The notes: generated by a model from the sequence alone, not told the origin. A DNA stretch of 64,000 bases from Dyella nitratireducens (GCF_014642835.1 NZ_BMJA01000005.1:186001-250000), one strand, 5' to 3'; shown: positions 34,776 to 43,752, numbered from the stretch's first letter. Translations and numbers: made by a program.

Positions 34776-37700
34776 CTATGCGGCTCGAACATGACTCAAG
34801 CTGCCTACCAGCGGTTGCTCCTTCTGCAGATACAGCTCCGCCATCGGACTGAGATCGATCCCCTGCTCGCCCGCATCGAACGTGCTCATCGCCTGTACCA
34901 GCTGATGCACCTGAGATAGCTCAGCGTTGCTGCTGGATGTGTTGGCGTAGAGCTTCTGCACATTGGTCGCGTCGGTGGCACTGATGGCTTGGTTATCCGT
35001 ACCCAACACCGCATTCATGATCGACCCAGCCACATCGGTATCCGCTAATCCCAATGCATGCCCGATTTCATGCAAGGCCACCTGCTCGAACGTGGCATCT
35101 GTATTGGCGTACTCCAGCTGACCGCTAGCGTCGGTCGTGAGTGCCGCCTGGCTCGGGTCTTCCAATGCCACGTTGGCGCCGGTGAGCACGCCGGCCTGGC
35201 TGCTGTACTTGGTCAGGCCGATCTGGTTCGTGCTGGCCGGATTCAAATCGCTGAAGCCCACTTCGATATCGGCCTTGCTGCCGGCTGCCACTTCGTCGAC
35301 GTTGAGACCCGATGCTTTTGCCCACGCCTGGAACGCCTGTGCTACCGCGGTCTGTTCGGCGCTATTCGTGATGGCATCGCTATAGCCATTTCCAGCGCTC
35401 GCAAAGCTCCAGGTGATGGTCTGGTCGGCCCACTTGGCTCCTTCGTATACGCTGTCCGAATGCTCGGCCTTGGCAATTTGCGCAGCGCTGGGGCTCTTGT
35501 TCTTCCATTTCGTCAGGCCATAGCCGTAATAACCCGTTCCCGGGTCGGAATAGCCGCCACTACCCGTGGGATCATCCCAGTTCGAACCCGAGTCACCCGA
35601 ACCGCTGACGTAATCGCCCGTGTTCGTTCCATCGAAGGTGATCGACGCATCCGACGCATCCACGGTGTCGTCGGTGCCGGTGATGGTGAAATCGTCACCC
35701 GAATTACCCACGATCTTGTCGTCCGACCCGTCGATAGTGACGCCATCGTCGCCGGATACATCAATCGTGGCGTGGCTGATGTCTATGGTGTCGCCCGTGC
35801 CATCAAGGGCGAGCGTATCGTCGCTGCCGCTGGCAATATCGTTGTTGCCATTCAGCGTGAGGGTGTCGTGAGCCTGCAGGTTGACGTCATCACCGCTGCC
35901 GTTAACGTTGGCATCACTGCCGGCATCGAGAAAGATGCCGGTGCCTTGGCCATTGGACGTTGTGCCGCCATTGGTATCATTGGTGGCATTAATGGTGTCT
36001 ACATTGCTGTCAGTGTTGCCAACTACCAGAAGCTCATTCGCACCAGCATCAATGGTGTTGCCACCGCCGTAGACACCCAGCACATCGCTGGTGTTTCCGT
36101 AGACCATGTTGCCGCTGCCATCCACATTGGCCTGCGCGTTGACATTCAAGCTGATGCCCGTACCAAAGCCATCCGATGACGTACCGCCGCCCGCATCGCC
36201 AGTGCTGTTGACGATGTCGAGGTTGTCGTTGGTGTTGCCGATCACCAGATATTCGCCCGCGCCGGCGTCGATGGTGTTGCCACCGCCGTAGACACCCAAC
36301 ACATCGCTGGTGTTTCCGTAGACCATGTTGCCGCTGCCGTCCACATTGGCCTGCGCGTTGACATTCAAGCTGATGCCCGTACCAAAGCCATCCGATGACG
36401 TACCGCCGCCCGCATCGCCAGTGCTGTTGACGATGTCGAGGTTGTCGTTGGTGTTGCCGATCACCAGATATTCGCCCGCGCCGGCGTCGATGGTATTGCC
36501 GCCACCGTAGACACCTAGCACGTCATTGCTCACCTCATTAATCGTGTTGCTATTGCCATTAACATTGGCTTGAGTACTTCCGGCCAAGGTAACTGCAGCG
36601 CTGGCCCCATTCACGATGTCGGAATTATTGCTGGTACCACTCAAGCTCAACGATGACCCGCTATCGGCATCGAGATTGAACGTGTTTCCGCCGCCGGTAA
36701 TCGTGCCAGTAAACTGGCCGGCACCACCGTTCAACGTGAAGCCGGAACCATTGAGCATCTCGCCGGTGTCACCGGCGCTGGTATCAACAGTGTCACCGTT
36801 CGTAGCCAGCGTCAGTGACTGATTGGAGCCATTCACATCAACCGTATTGACGCCCGTTACCGAAGCACTCGTACCAGTCCCCACGAGGCTGATCTGGTTG
36901 CCAGTAGAGGAGACGGATTCATTCGTGCCGCTAAGGGTAAGACTGGTGCTGCTATTGGATGCCAGATAAATCGAGTTATCCGTGCCATCGATGGTACCAG
37001 CGAAGTCGGCGGCCGCGTTGATCGTCGTCTGATCGCCATCGTAGGTGTTGCCCGTATCACCCGCCGACACATTGATCGCCCCACCGGTAGCGTCTACCGC
37101 ATTATTATTCCCTTGCACAGTCAGCGCGCCGCCACTTCCCACTGTCACCGTGTTGCCGGAACCGTTCAAGATAAATGTCGAGTTGGCCGATGCCGCCACG
37201 ATCGCGTTGGTCAAATTGGCGACGTCGCCGGCACCACTGATGTCAGAACTCAGAATGCCGTTTGTCGCAAGCGTATCAACTTCTTGATAGACCTCATCTC
37301 CCACCGAATTAAGCCCTGCATCGGTTGTTACTGATGTCACAGATGCGGCAGGTGCAGGGATGGTTTGAGTGTAGGTGCCATCCACCCCAAAACTATTCAC
37401 CGTTGGTGTATAGGTAACCGTCGAATTATCGTCATTGTCTACCAAGGTGATCGCCTTAGAAGCCTTGGCACTATCCGATGAAAAATAGGAAGACAGGCCT
37501 TGATCAATCTGCAGCGACGTGAGCGGGCCACCACCTTGGCCCGATGTCGAATTCAAGCCAGTAATCGTCGCTCCGGTGGTAAGGCCTAGGCCGGAATAGC
37601 TCACGGAAGCCTGGTTGTCGTTGTAAGCCGCGATCCATGCAATAGCCTCCTGCCCATAAAATAATGCATACGGATCACCCGTCGTGGAGGTGGCGATGTT

Positions 37701-38429
37701 CGCCACAACATGCGAGGCAGCGTCAATATTTTCAGGGGTCGCTGTTATGGACCCATCCGTGTTCGGAGTAATCCCCCCATAAGTCGTAATTTGACCACCA
37801 GCATTGGTAAACAGTGAATAGGACTGGGGAGTTGCGTTGATCAGATTATTCAATTCTGCCGAGGACAACGCACCGCCATTCTGGGCTTCTGCTTTACTGA
37901 GCACCGCATTCCAACCACTGATATTGGCCTGGGCCTCGTCATCCAGGCCGATGCCCTGGTAGCCCGCGGCCCAGGCGGTTTGAGCCGCGGAAGAAAGCCC
38001 ACCAGCGCCCGCATTCTGTATTTGCTGAGATAAATCCTGTTGAGCTTGCTGCTCGTTGTAGGCGACGGTTCCAACGGCAGGGCTGGCCTGATTGCCAGGC
38101 AGCCCCCAGTCCTCAGCATGCTGATCTTCATGCGCAAGCACAAATATGAGGCTGTTTTCGCCAGCACCACTGAAACCTGAAATGTCGTTATTCAGATCTT
38201 GTACGTTGATGTTGATGACACCCTTCGTGGTGTCAAAATCAGATCCTGCCGTGCTCTGGAGATTGATTCCCGTCACCATCCCTGATGCGGCATCCGCATT
38301 CAACGACGCCAACAACGCTGGCGAGTCGTTGATGGCTTGCAATACTTCTTGGTATTGCGCAGACGTCACACCACTGGAATTTTGAAATGCGGTTAAAACT
38401 TTATTTAGCGCAGAACTAATTGAGCTCAT
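34776..38429 (-). CDS. giant T1SS-type repeat protein with two HExxH metalloprotease motifs (protein 1)
   Basis: A 1217 aa paralogue of the downstream giant protein, starting at an ATG with GGGAG upstream. HEDQH lies at residues 100-104 with a Glu 22 residues later in the same E-x-x-A context. A Gly/Asn/Asp-rich beta array follows with 73-residue units (EYLVIGNTNDNLDIVN, then NAQANVDGSGNMVYGN). The metzincin-like C-terminal domain has HEIGHALGLAD at 1120-1130 and SIMNAV. The last approximately 330 residues are almost identical to protein 2, while the N-terminal halves have diverged. It lacks a Sec signal and RTX nonapeptides. The ligand Asp in HExxHxxGxxD is the snapalysin-like variant. Confidence 0.85.
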   Translation of the reverse strand: MSSISSALNKVLTAFQNSSGVTSAQYQEVLQAINDSPALLASLNADAASGMVTGINLQSTAGSDFDTTKGVININVQDLNNDISGFSGAGENSLIFVLAHEDQHAEDWGLPGNQASPAVGTVAYNEQQAQQDLSQQIQNAGAGGLSSAAQTAWAAGYQGIGLDDEAQANISGWNAVLSKAEAQNGGALSSAELNNLINATPQSYSLFTNAGGQITTYGGITPNTDGSITATPENIDAASHVVANIATSTTGDPYALFYGQEAIAWIAAYNDNQASVSYSGLGLTTGATITGLNSTSGQGGGPLTSLQIDQGLSSYFSSDSAKASKAITLVDNDDNSTVTYTPTVNSFGVDGTYTQTIPAPAASVTSVTTDAGLNSVGDEVYQEVDTLATNGILSSDISGAGDVANLTNAIVAASANSTFILNGSGNTVTVGSGGALTVQGNNNAVDATGGAINVSAGDTGNTYDGDQTTINAAADFAGTIDGTDNSIYLASNSSTSLTLSGTNESVSSTGNQISLVGTGTSASVTGVNTVDVNGSNQSLTLATNGDTVDTSAGDTGEMLNGSGFTLNGGAGQFTGTITGGGNTFNLDADSGSSLSLSGTSNNSDIVNGASAAVTLAGSTQANVNGNSNTINEVSNDVLGVYGGGNTIDAGAGEYLVIGNTNDNLDIVNSTGDAGGGTSSDGFGTGISLNVNAQANVDGSGNMVYGNTSDVLGVYGGGNTIDAGAGEYLVIGNTNDNLDIVNSTGDAGGGTSSDGFGTGISLNVNAQANVDGSGNMVYGNTSDVLGVYGGGNTIDAGANELLVVGNTDSNVDTINATNDTNGGTTSNGQGTGIFLDAGSDANVNGSGDDVNLQAHDTLTLNGNNDIASGSDDTLALDGTGDTIDISHATIDVSGDDGVTIDGSDDKIVGNSGDDFTITGTDDTVDASDASITFDGTNTGDYVSGSGDSGSNWDDPTGSGGYSDPGTGYYGYGLTKWKNKSPSAAQIAKAEHSDSVYEGAKWADQTITWSFASAGNGYSDAITNSAEQTAVAQAFQAWAKASGLNVDEVAAGSKADIEVGFSDLNPASTNQIGLTKYSSQAGVLTGANVALEDPSQAALTTDASGQLEYANTDATFEQVALHEIGHALGLADTDVAGSIMNAVLGTDNQAISATDATNVQKLYANTSSSNAELSQVHQLVQAMSTFDAGEQGIDLSPMAELYLQKEQPLVGSLSHVRAA
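36057..36494 (-). repeat. two nearly identical 219-bp coding repeats in protein 1
   Basis: Two adjacent copies start at 36057 and 36276 and are almost identical over their length; a third, diverged copy begins at 36495 and another lies upstream near 35838. The period is the same as in protein 2 although the unit sequence differs. The near-identity points to a very recent duplication. Confidence 0.92.
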
Positions 38430-38479
38430 ATGAACTCCCTTTCGTTTTAGAGGAATGAAGATGGAAAAACATCACGCCG

Positions 38480-39235
38480 CTACGGAACTCGCACATATCC
38501 GTAAAGGATCAATGAGCTCACGCAGATATTTTTCCAATCCACCAGCGACTGAGTTCGTGCGTACAATGACTTGCTTTGTGGATAAACCATACGATAAAGA
38601 AGTGTGACCTCTCCATTGTTGTCTGGATACAGATAGCTCCTTCCCCGTGGCGACATCAATGATTGCTGCTCTACTAAAAAATGCATGCCAAGACGCAGTA
38701 AGTCCTTATCCGCCTGGTCAACGTTAAGGCAATCGGAGGTCGGGAGCTGTATATCGATTACAGAGGTAGGTCCAACCAATCTTCTTTTATCAATGGCTCT
38801 GTACGAATAGTTCAAAGAAATAAAGTAATTTTTGTTTCTTATGTTTTCCGATCTTGCCATGTAACCCTTTGAATCTTTGTCGGAATACTCCACATGACCG
38901 CCAAAGACCCGATCAATATCGTCACCTGTGACCAAACCATGGGGTAATTTGAGCAGTTCAATGAATCTTTCCCAGATATCCTGGGTTGTCGCCCTATCAG
39001 GCAGAGGATTCCTAGTTCCCGAGCGATCAAGTGACGTACCCTGCCCCTGGGAGGGATCTTGTAACCGGCCTTCATAAGAAGAAACAGGACTAGATGCCGA
39101 AACCAAAGATGTCGCTTGATGGCCTGCATGGAGGGCACAGCCGTCAAGAACAATCATCAACGCGGCCACCCACCAGATCTTCCTATTTTGAAGTAACCTC
39201 ACAGCAGGATTTATCGAAGACCTGAATGAATTCAT
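38480..39235 (-). CDS. exported or lipoprotein-like protein paired with giant protein 1
   Basis: A 251 aa product from the ATG at 39235 (MNSFRSSINPAVRLLQNRKI). A hydrophobic stretch ending VLDGC could be a weak lipobox; the Asp before Gly-Cys is unusual. The body contains TTQDIWERFIELLKLPHGLV and two later Cys (TSDCLNVDQADKDLL, ICVSSLI). It aligns by eye with the exported protein upstream of protein 2. It ends 50 bases before protein 1. AT-richer than the surrounding chromosome. Function unknown; inhibitor or chaperone of the protease is the main hypothesis. Confidence 0.62.
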   Translation of the reverse strand: MNSFRSSINPAVRLLQNRKIWWVAALMIVLDGCALHAGHQATSLVSASSPVSSYEGRLQDPSQGQGTSLDRSGTRNPLPDRATTQDIWERFIELLKLPHGLVTGDDIDRVFGGHVEYSDKDSKGYMARSENIRNKNYFISLNYSYRAIDKRRLVGPTSVIDIQLPTSDCLNVDQADKDLLRLGMHFLVEQQSLMSPRGRSYLYPDNNGEVTLLYRMVYPQSKSLYARTQSLVDWKNICVSSLILYGYVRVP

Positions 39236-39367
39236 ATACCTACCATTCGTTTGAAAGAAATGAAAAACCTGGTTGACTGTGTAACCTACATAATTGGTAG
39301 ATGCAGTAAAAAAACGACGCACATGTAACGTACGGATGACAAAGCCAATCAGGTGCGTCCTTCATTT

Positions 39368-40123
39368 CTAAAGATTGGTCGCCTGTTTTTGACCAAGGCC
39401 AATGACATACTGCAATTCACGAGTCGCAGCCTGATCGTTAGGGTCGATCTCAAGACATCGACGATATTTCGCAGCCGCCTCATCGAGTCGGTGCAATTCC
39501 ACCAAAACATATCCTTGGCCCCGAAGAGCTCTTCCCAGCTCAACGTTCTTCAACTGTGGCGGAGAAAACTCCGTAGCCTTCTCTGCATCAGTAAAATGAC
39601 GCAATGCCTCATCCCAGCTCTTATCGTTCTCATCAACATTAGCGAGCTCAGACAGTATTTGTGAGTTCTGTGGCGCAAGCCTCAAAGCGTGCTGTAAGGC
39701 GATTTTCGCTTCGGGACGCCTGCCAAGGTCTTGCAATATATAGCCCTTCATATCGTAAGCCGTGGCCCATGCGGCCGAATAAACTTGAGCCTCTTTGTGT
39801 TGCTGCGCTGCGAGGGTCATGTAGTAAAGGGCTTCGGTAACTGTGCGAGCGCTGAACTTGAGCTTCTTGGCACTTCCATATTTCGTCTCAAAATAGTTAA
39901 TGACACCCTCCACGCGCAAAAGCGCCGCAGGTTCATCTTGTTTGGCGATGAGTAATCTGGCGTTTCGTAATTCCTCAAATTGCGTGCCGTCCACGTCCTT
40001 TGTTGGCGGCGCCACAGTACTCGCATTTACTGCCTGCGGCGAAGCGATAGACATCGACGTCCATATGACACCGATCACAGCCGACAAAATCATTAATCTT
40101 AGTCGCATATTTCTTTTCACCAT
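39368..40123 (-). CDS. TPR repeat-containing exported protein
   Basis: A 251 aa protein with an N-terminal signal or anchor (LRLMILSAVIGVIWTSMSIA). It has at least three tetratricopeptide-like helical repeats in its second half (AYDMKGYILQDLGRRPEAKI, WDEALRHFTDAEKATEFSPP, GYVLVELHRLDEAAAKYRRC). An in-frame ATG at 40108 is an alternative start. It lies between the HlyD gene and the first cassette in the same direction, so it may be a scaffold for assembly or substrate handling in the periplasm. AT-richer than flanking genes. Specific role not deducible. Confidence 0.7.
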   Translation of the reverse strand: MVKRNMRLRLMILSAVIGVIWTSMSIASPQAVNASTVAPPTKDVDGTQFEELRNARLLIAKQDEPAALLRVEGVINYFETKYGSAKKLKFSARTVTEALYYMTLAAQQHKEAQVYSAAWATAYDMKGYILQDLGRRPEAKIALQHALRLAPQNSQILSELANVDENDKSWDEALRHFTDAEKATEFSPPQLKNVELGRALRGQGYVLVELHRLDEAAAKYRRCLEIDPNDQAATRELQYVIGLGQKQATNL

Positions 40124-40171
40124 TATTTAAGTATTAAACGGTGTTTAATAATCACCTTGGATTTCACTTGG

Positions 40172-41608
40172 TCACCGCTCATGCATGCTCTCCTGCGCGT
40201 GTTGAATCAGCGGGCTCAGCAAGTAACTCATAATCCGCCGCCGTCCCGTCTTGATCTCCGCAGTAACCGCCATACCCGGCGTGAGATGCACGGACTTTCC
40301 TTCGATCACTATGTGGTCTGTGGGCAGCGCTATCTGAGCTGTGAACACCCACTTGCGCTTGTCGGTCTCGTCCTGTTTGGCATCATTGGATACCTGCGCC
40401 ACCGTGCCGTGCAGCACGCCATATCGGGTGTATGGGAACGCTTCCACTTTTACTTCCGCAGGTTGCCCAACCTGGATAAAACCAATGTCCTGATTGTCGA
40501 CAGTGGCCTCAACCAATAGCTGATGTCCGGCTGGCACTACGGTCATGAGCGTTTGCGCAGGACTTACCACGCCGCCGACCGTGTGCACCGACAACTGCTG
40601 CACCGTACCGTCCACCGGTGCAACCAAGTGCATGAGACGCGTATGGTTGCGCGCCTTGGCCAGGTCGCTTGCTGCTGTGGTGGCCTTGGTCTCGTCGTCC
40701 TGGATTTTTTCCAGCCATGTGCGGCGGGTTTGTGCGATATACGCATCGCGCTTGCGCCTGGCTGCATCCAGCGTCGCCTGGGTCTCGATCAACTTGGCCT
40801 TCTGTGCAGCCAGATCCTGCTTTTGCTGGATCACAGCCTGTTGCTCGTTGTAGTAATCGTGACGACCAACGTAGCCAGGTTGCACGAGCTGGGCGTAATC
40901 GTGCTCTTTGGTTTCCTCGATCGGTAAAGTGCCTTGAAGCTTGGCGATTTCTGCGGCCGTTTCTTTGAGGCTGGCGGACGCTTGTGCAATGTCGGCTTCC
41001 ATTTCGCGCACGGTGCCGAGATAATCTGCATATTCGCCTGCCAATACCTGGCGCTGAGTTACCAGGTCAGACGTGTTTGAAATGAAAGACGCTGAAAAAA
41101 CTGGCGATTGACCTTTGTCGATGGCTTCCAACAATGCGCGCCCACGCACCGCTTCGTGACGTGCTGCCATGAGTAGTGCCTCGGCATCGCTGGCGTTGCT
41201 TGCGGCATCGGTGGCATCCAGGTCGATCAGCACATCGCCCTTTTTCACAACCTGGCCATCTGTGGCGTGGATGGCGGTGACGACCGCGGTGTCTTCCGAC
41301 TGGATGGTTTTCACGTCGCCATTGGGGACAATCTTGCCTTCGGCGGTTGCCACCACATCCACCTTGCCCAGGCTGGCCCAGGCCACTGCTAGTGCCAGCA
41401 GCCCTACGATCAGGCCCATGGCCCAACGCGGCGCTGGATGAATGGGTGCGTCACGCAGGGCCAGTGCGGCCGGCTGAAATTCGATTTCGTGGCGCAGGCG
41501 CAGGGGTACATCAAGCGCTGTGCGCATACCCCAGGCAGCTTGAAACACGCGTGCGTAGCGCCCGAGCAGGTCGCGCATGGCTAGCCATCGCAGGGTTGAT
41601 GTGCTCAT
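40172..41608 (-). CDS. HlyD family type I secretion adaptor
   Basis: The 478 aa inner-membrane-anchored adaptor has a short cytoplasmic N-terminus, one transmembrane helix (WAMGLIVGLLALAVAWASLG), a split lipoyl domain (IHATDGQVVKKGDVLIDLDA and VDGTVQQLSVHTVGGVVSPA), a long coiled coil, and the HlyD C-terminal signature region (FPYTRYGVLHGTVAQVSNDA). It bridges the ABC exporter to a TolC-like channel, which must be encoded elsewhere. The start overlaps the exporter stop by four bases, a coupled pair. Confidence 0.93.
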   Translation of the reverse strand: MSTSTLRWLAMRDLLGRYARVFQAAWGMRTALDVPLRLRHEIEFQPAALALRDAPIHPAPRWAMGLIVGLLALAVAWASLGKVDVVATAEGKIVPNGDVKTIQSEDTAVVTAIHATDGQVVKKGDVLIDLDATDAASNASDAEALLMAARHEAVRGRALLEAIDKGQSPVFSASFISNTSDLVTQRQVLAGEYADYLGTVREMEADIAQASASLKETAAEIAKLQGTLPIEETKEHDYAQLVQPGYVGRHDYYNEQQAVIQQKQDLAAQKAKLIETQATLDAARRKRDAYIAQTRRTWLEKIQDDETKATTAASDLAKARNHTRLMHLVAPVDGTVQQLSVHTVGGVVSPAQTLMTVVPAGHQLLVEATVDNQDIGFIQVGQPAEVKVEAFPYTRYGVLHGTVAQVSNDAKQDETDKRKWVFTAQIALPTDHIVIEGKSVHLTPGMAVTAEIKTGRRRIMSYLLSPLIQHAQESMHER

Positions 41609-43752
41609 GTCTGCTGCAACCGATGCAAGCGCGCGTAGTGGCCGGCCTGTTTCTGCAGGAGTTCGGTATGGCTACCCTCTTCCACGATATTGCCGCGCTC
41701 CATGACGATGATGCGGTTCGCATCTCTTACTGCCGACAATCGATGCGCGATGATCAGCACCGTACGGCCCTGACAGATGGCACGCATGTTGTTCTGAATG
41801 ATGCGCTCGGACTCATAGTCCAGCGCACTGGTCGCCTCGTCGAAGATAAGAATGCGTGGGTTGTTCATCAGCGCACGTGCAATGGCGATGCGCTGACGCT
41901 GGCCACCCGATAGCGTAGAGCCGTGTTCGCCGACCAGGGTGTCGTAAGCTTCGGGCAGTTCGATAATGAAATCGTGTGCGCCGGCCAGCTTGGCGGCCGT
42001 GATGACAGCATCCAACGGCGCTCCCGGATCGGTGAGCGCGATGTTTTCGCGAATGCTGCGGTTGAACAGGATGTTTTCCTGAAGCACCACGCCTATCTGG
42101 CGGCGCAGCGAGGAAACGTCCACCATGGCTAGATCCATGCCGTCAATCAATACTCGGCCGCGTTCGGGTACGTATAAGCGCTGAATCAGCTTGGTGAGCG
42201 TGCTTTTGCCGGAACCGGAGCGACCGACGATACCGATCACTTCGCCTGGTTCGATCTTGAGGTTGACGGTATGCAGCACTTCCGGCGTATCCGGCCGGTA
42301 GCGGAACGTGGCCGCATCCAGTTCAATGCGCCCTTCCAACCGCGGCATCGTGCTACGGCTGTTACCGTGGATCTCGCCAGGTGCATTGAGGATGTCACCC
42401 AGGCGCTGCATAGAGATGCCGGTCTGCTGGAAATCCGTCCAGAGCTGCGCAATGCGCATGATGGGCTGTCCTACCCGCCCGGCCAGCATGTTGAAAGCGA
42501 TGAGCTGGCCCACCGTCAAGTCGCCACTAATAACCAGACGTGCACCGATCCAGATGGTGGCCACGGTGACCAGCTTGCCTACAAAGTTCACACCTTCTCG
42601 CGCGAGGGTACCCAAGGCGACGGTACGGAAGCCCGCGTCCACATAGCCGGCCAGCTGGTTGTCCCAGCGCCGCATGGTTTGGGGTTCCACTGCCATCGCT
42701 TTGACGGTGTCGATACCACTGAGCGTTTCGACCAGGAAAGACTGGTTGTCTGCGCCACGGTTGAATTTTTCACGCAGCCGCGCACGCAGGGCTGGCGTTA
42801 GGGTCATCGAAAGCAAGGCATACACGGGCAACGAGGCGACAACCACCAGCGTCAACCAACCGCTGTAAAAAAGCATGACGCCGATAAAGACGAACGAGAA
42901 CAGTACGTCCATGACTAACGTAATGGCATTACCAGTCAGGAAGCTGCGAATGTTTTCCAGCTCACGGACTCGCGCCACCGAATCACCGACTCGGCGCGAG
43001 CGAAAATAAGCGAGCGGCAGCGACAGTAGATGACGGAAGAGACGAGCCCCGAGCTCGACGTCAATGCGACTGGTGGTATGCGCAAAGACATAGGTGCGCA
43101 AACCGCTAAGCAGCGATTCGAAGATCGAGCAGAAAAGCAGGCCTACCGCAATGACATCCAGCGTGGTCAAACCGTGATGAACCAACACTTTGTCCATCAC
43201 CACCTGGAAGAACAATGGCGTCGCCAGACCGATCAACTGCAAAAAGAAGGAAACGACGAGAATCTCGCCCAGCAGCTTGCGATACTTGACGACAGCTGGA
43301 ATAAACCAGCTGAAATCGAATTTGGATAACTCGCCGGCGATCGACACCCGCGAAGTGAAGAGCATGACCTTGCCGGACCACCGATTGGCCATTTCTTCAT
43401 GTGATAGCAACTGAGGACTGCCATGGCGCGGGTCCTGGATCAGGATTTTCTTTTCATTGACACGCGCGATGACATACATGACGCCATCGTTATCGATAGC
43501 CAGCGCGGGGAATGCCAGATGCCCAATCCGTCCAAGCTCCGCATGAACCAGCTTGGCCTTGAGCCCGAATTTTTCGGCCGCCAGACGAATGAGGTCGGCA
43601 TCAAAGAGGCGCCCTGGTTCGGCAAACTCATGTCGAATCTGCGCGGGGTCCAACGCAATGCCATGCAGGCGAGCAATGATTACCAGACAGGCCAGGCCTG
43701 TATCGGCAGCTCCAGCCGCATCCCCTTCACAGTACGCTTCTGCCACTGCCAT
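41605..43752 (-). CDS. HlyB-type ABC exporter with C39-like domain
   Basis: A 715 aa type I secretion ATPase. Residues about 1-135 form a C39-like domain (DTGLACLVIIARLHGIALDP) in which Thr replaces the catalytic Cys of true C39 peptidases, so it should bind but not cleave substrates. Next comes a six-helix exporter domain (about 160-430) and a nucleotide-binding domain with Walker A GRSGSGKST, signature LSGGQRQR and Walker B ILIFDEATSAL. This form serves uncleaved C-terminal-signal substrates, matching the giant proteins, which have no double-Gly leader. First gene of the locus. Confidence 0.94.
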   Translation of the reverse strand: MAVAEAYCEGDAAGAADTGLACLVIIARLHGIALDPAQIRHEFAEPGRLFDADLIRLAAEKFGLKAKLVHAELGRIGHLAFPALAIDNDGVMYVIARVNEKKILIQDPRHGSPQLLSHEEMANRWSGKVMLFTSRVSIAGELSKFDFSWFIPAVVKYRKLLGEILVVSFFLQLIGLATPLFFQVVMDKVLVHHGLTTLDVIAVGLLFCSIFESLLSGLRTYVFAHTTSRIDVELGARLFRHLLSLPLAYFRSRRVGDSVARVRELENIRSFLTGNAITLVMDVLFSFVFIGVMLFYSGWLTLVVVASLPVYALLSMTLTPALRARLREKFNRGADNQSFLVETLSGIDTVKAMAVEPQTMRRWDNQLAGYVDAGFRTVALGTLAREGVNFVGKLVTVATIWIGARLVISGDLTVGQLIAFNMLAGRVGQPIMRIAQLWTDFQQTGISMQRLGDILNAPGEIHGNSRSTMPRLEGRIELDAATFRYRPDTPEVLHTVNLKIEPGEVIGIVGRSGSGKSTLTKLIQRLYVPERGRVLIDGMDLAMVDVSSLRRQIGVVLQENILFNRSIRENIALTDPGAPLDAVITAAKLAGAHDFIIELPEAYDTLVGEHGSTLSGGQRQRIAIARALMNNPRILIFDEATSALDYESERIIQNNMRAICQGRTVLIIAHRLSAVRDANRIIVMERGNIVEEGSHTELLQKQAGHYARLHRLQQT

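Noticed and set aside
30937-36494. Tandem repeats as a possible CRISPR array
   Set aside because: Units are 219 bases, in frame, without spacers and inside long coding genes.
29799-38429. Giant proteins as RTX toxins
   Set aside because: No GGxGxDxLx nonapeptide arrays were found; the Asp/Gly-rich motifs are irregular beta-strand repeats, although calcium binding cannot be excluded.
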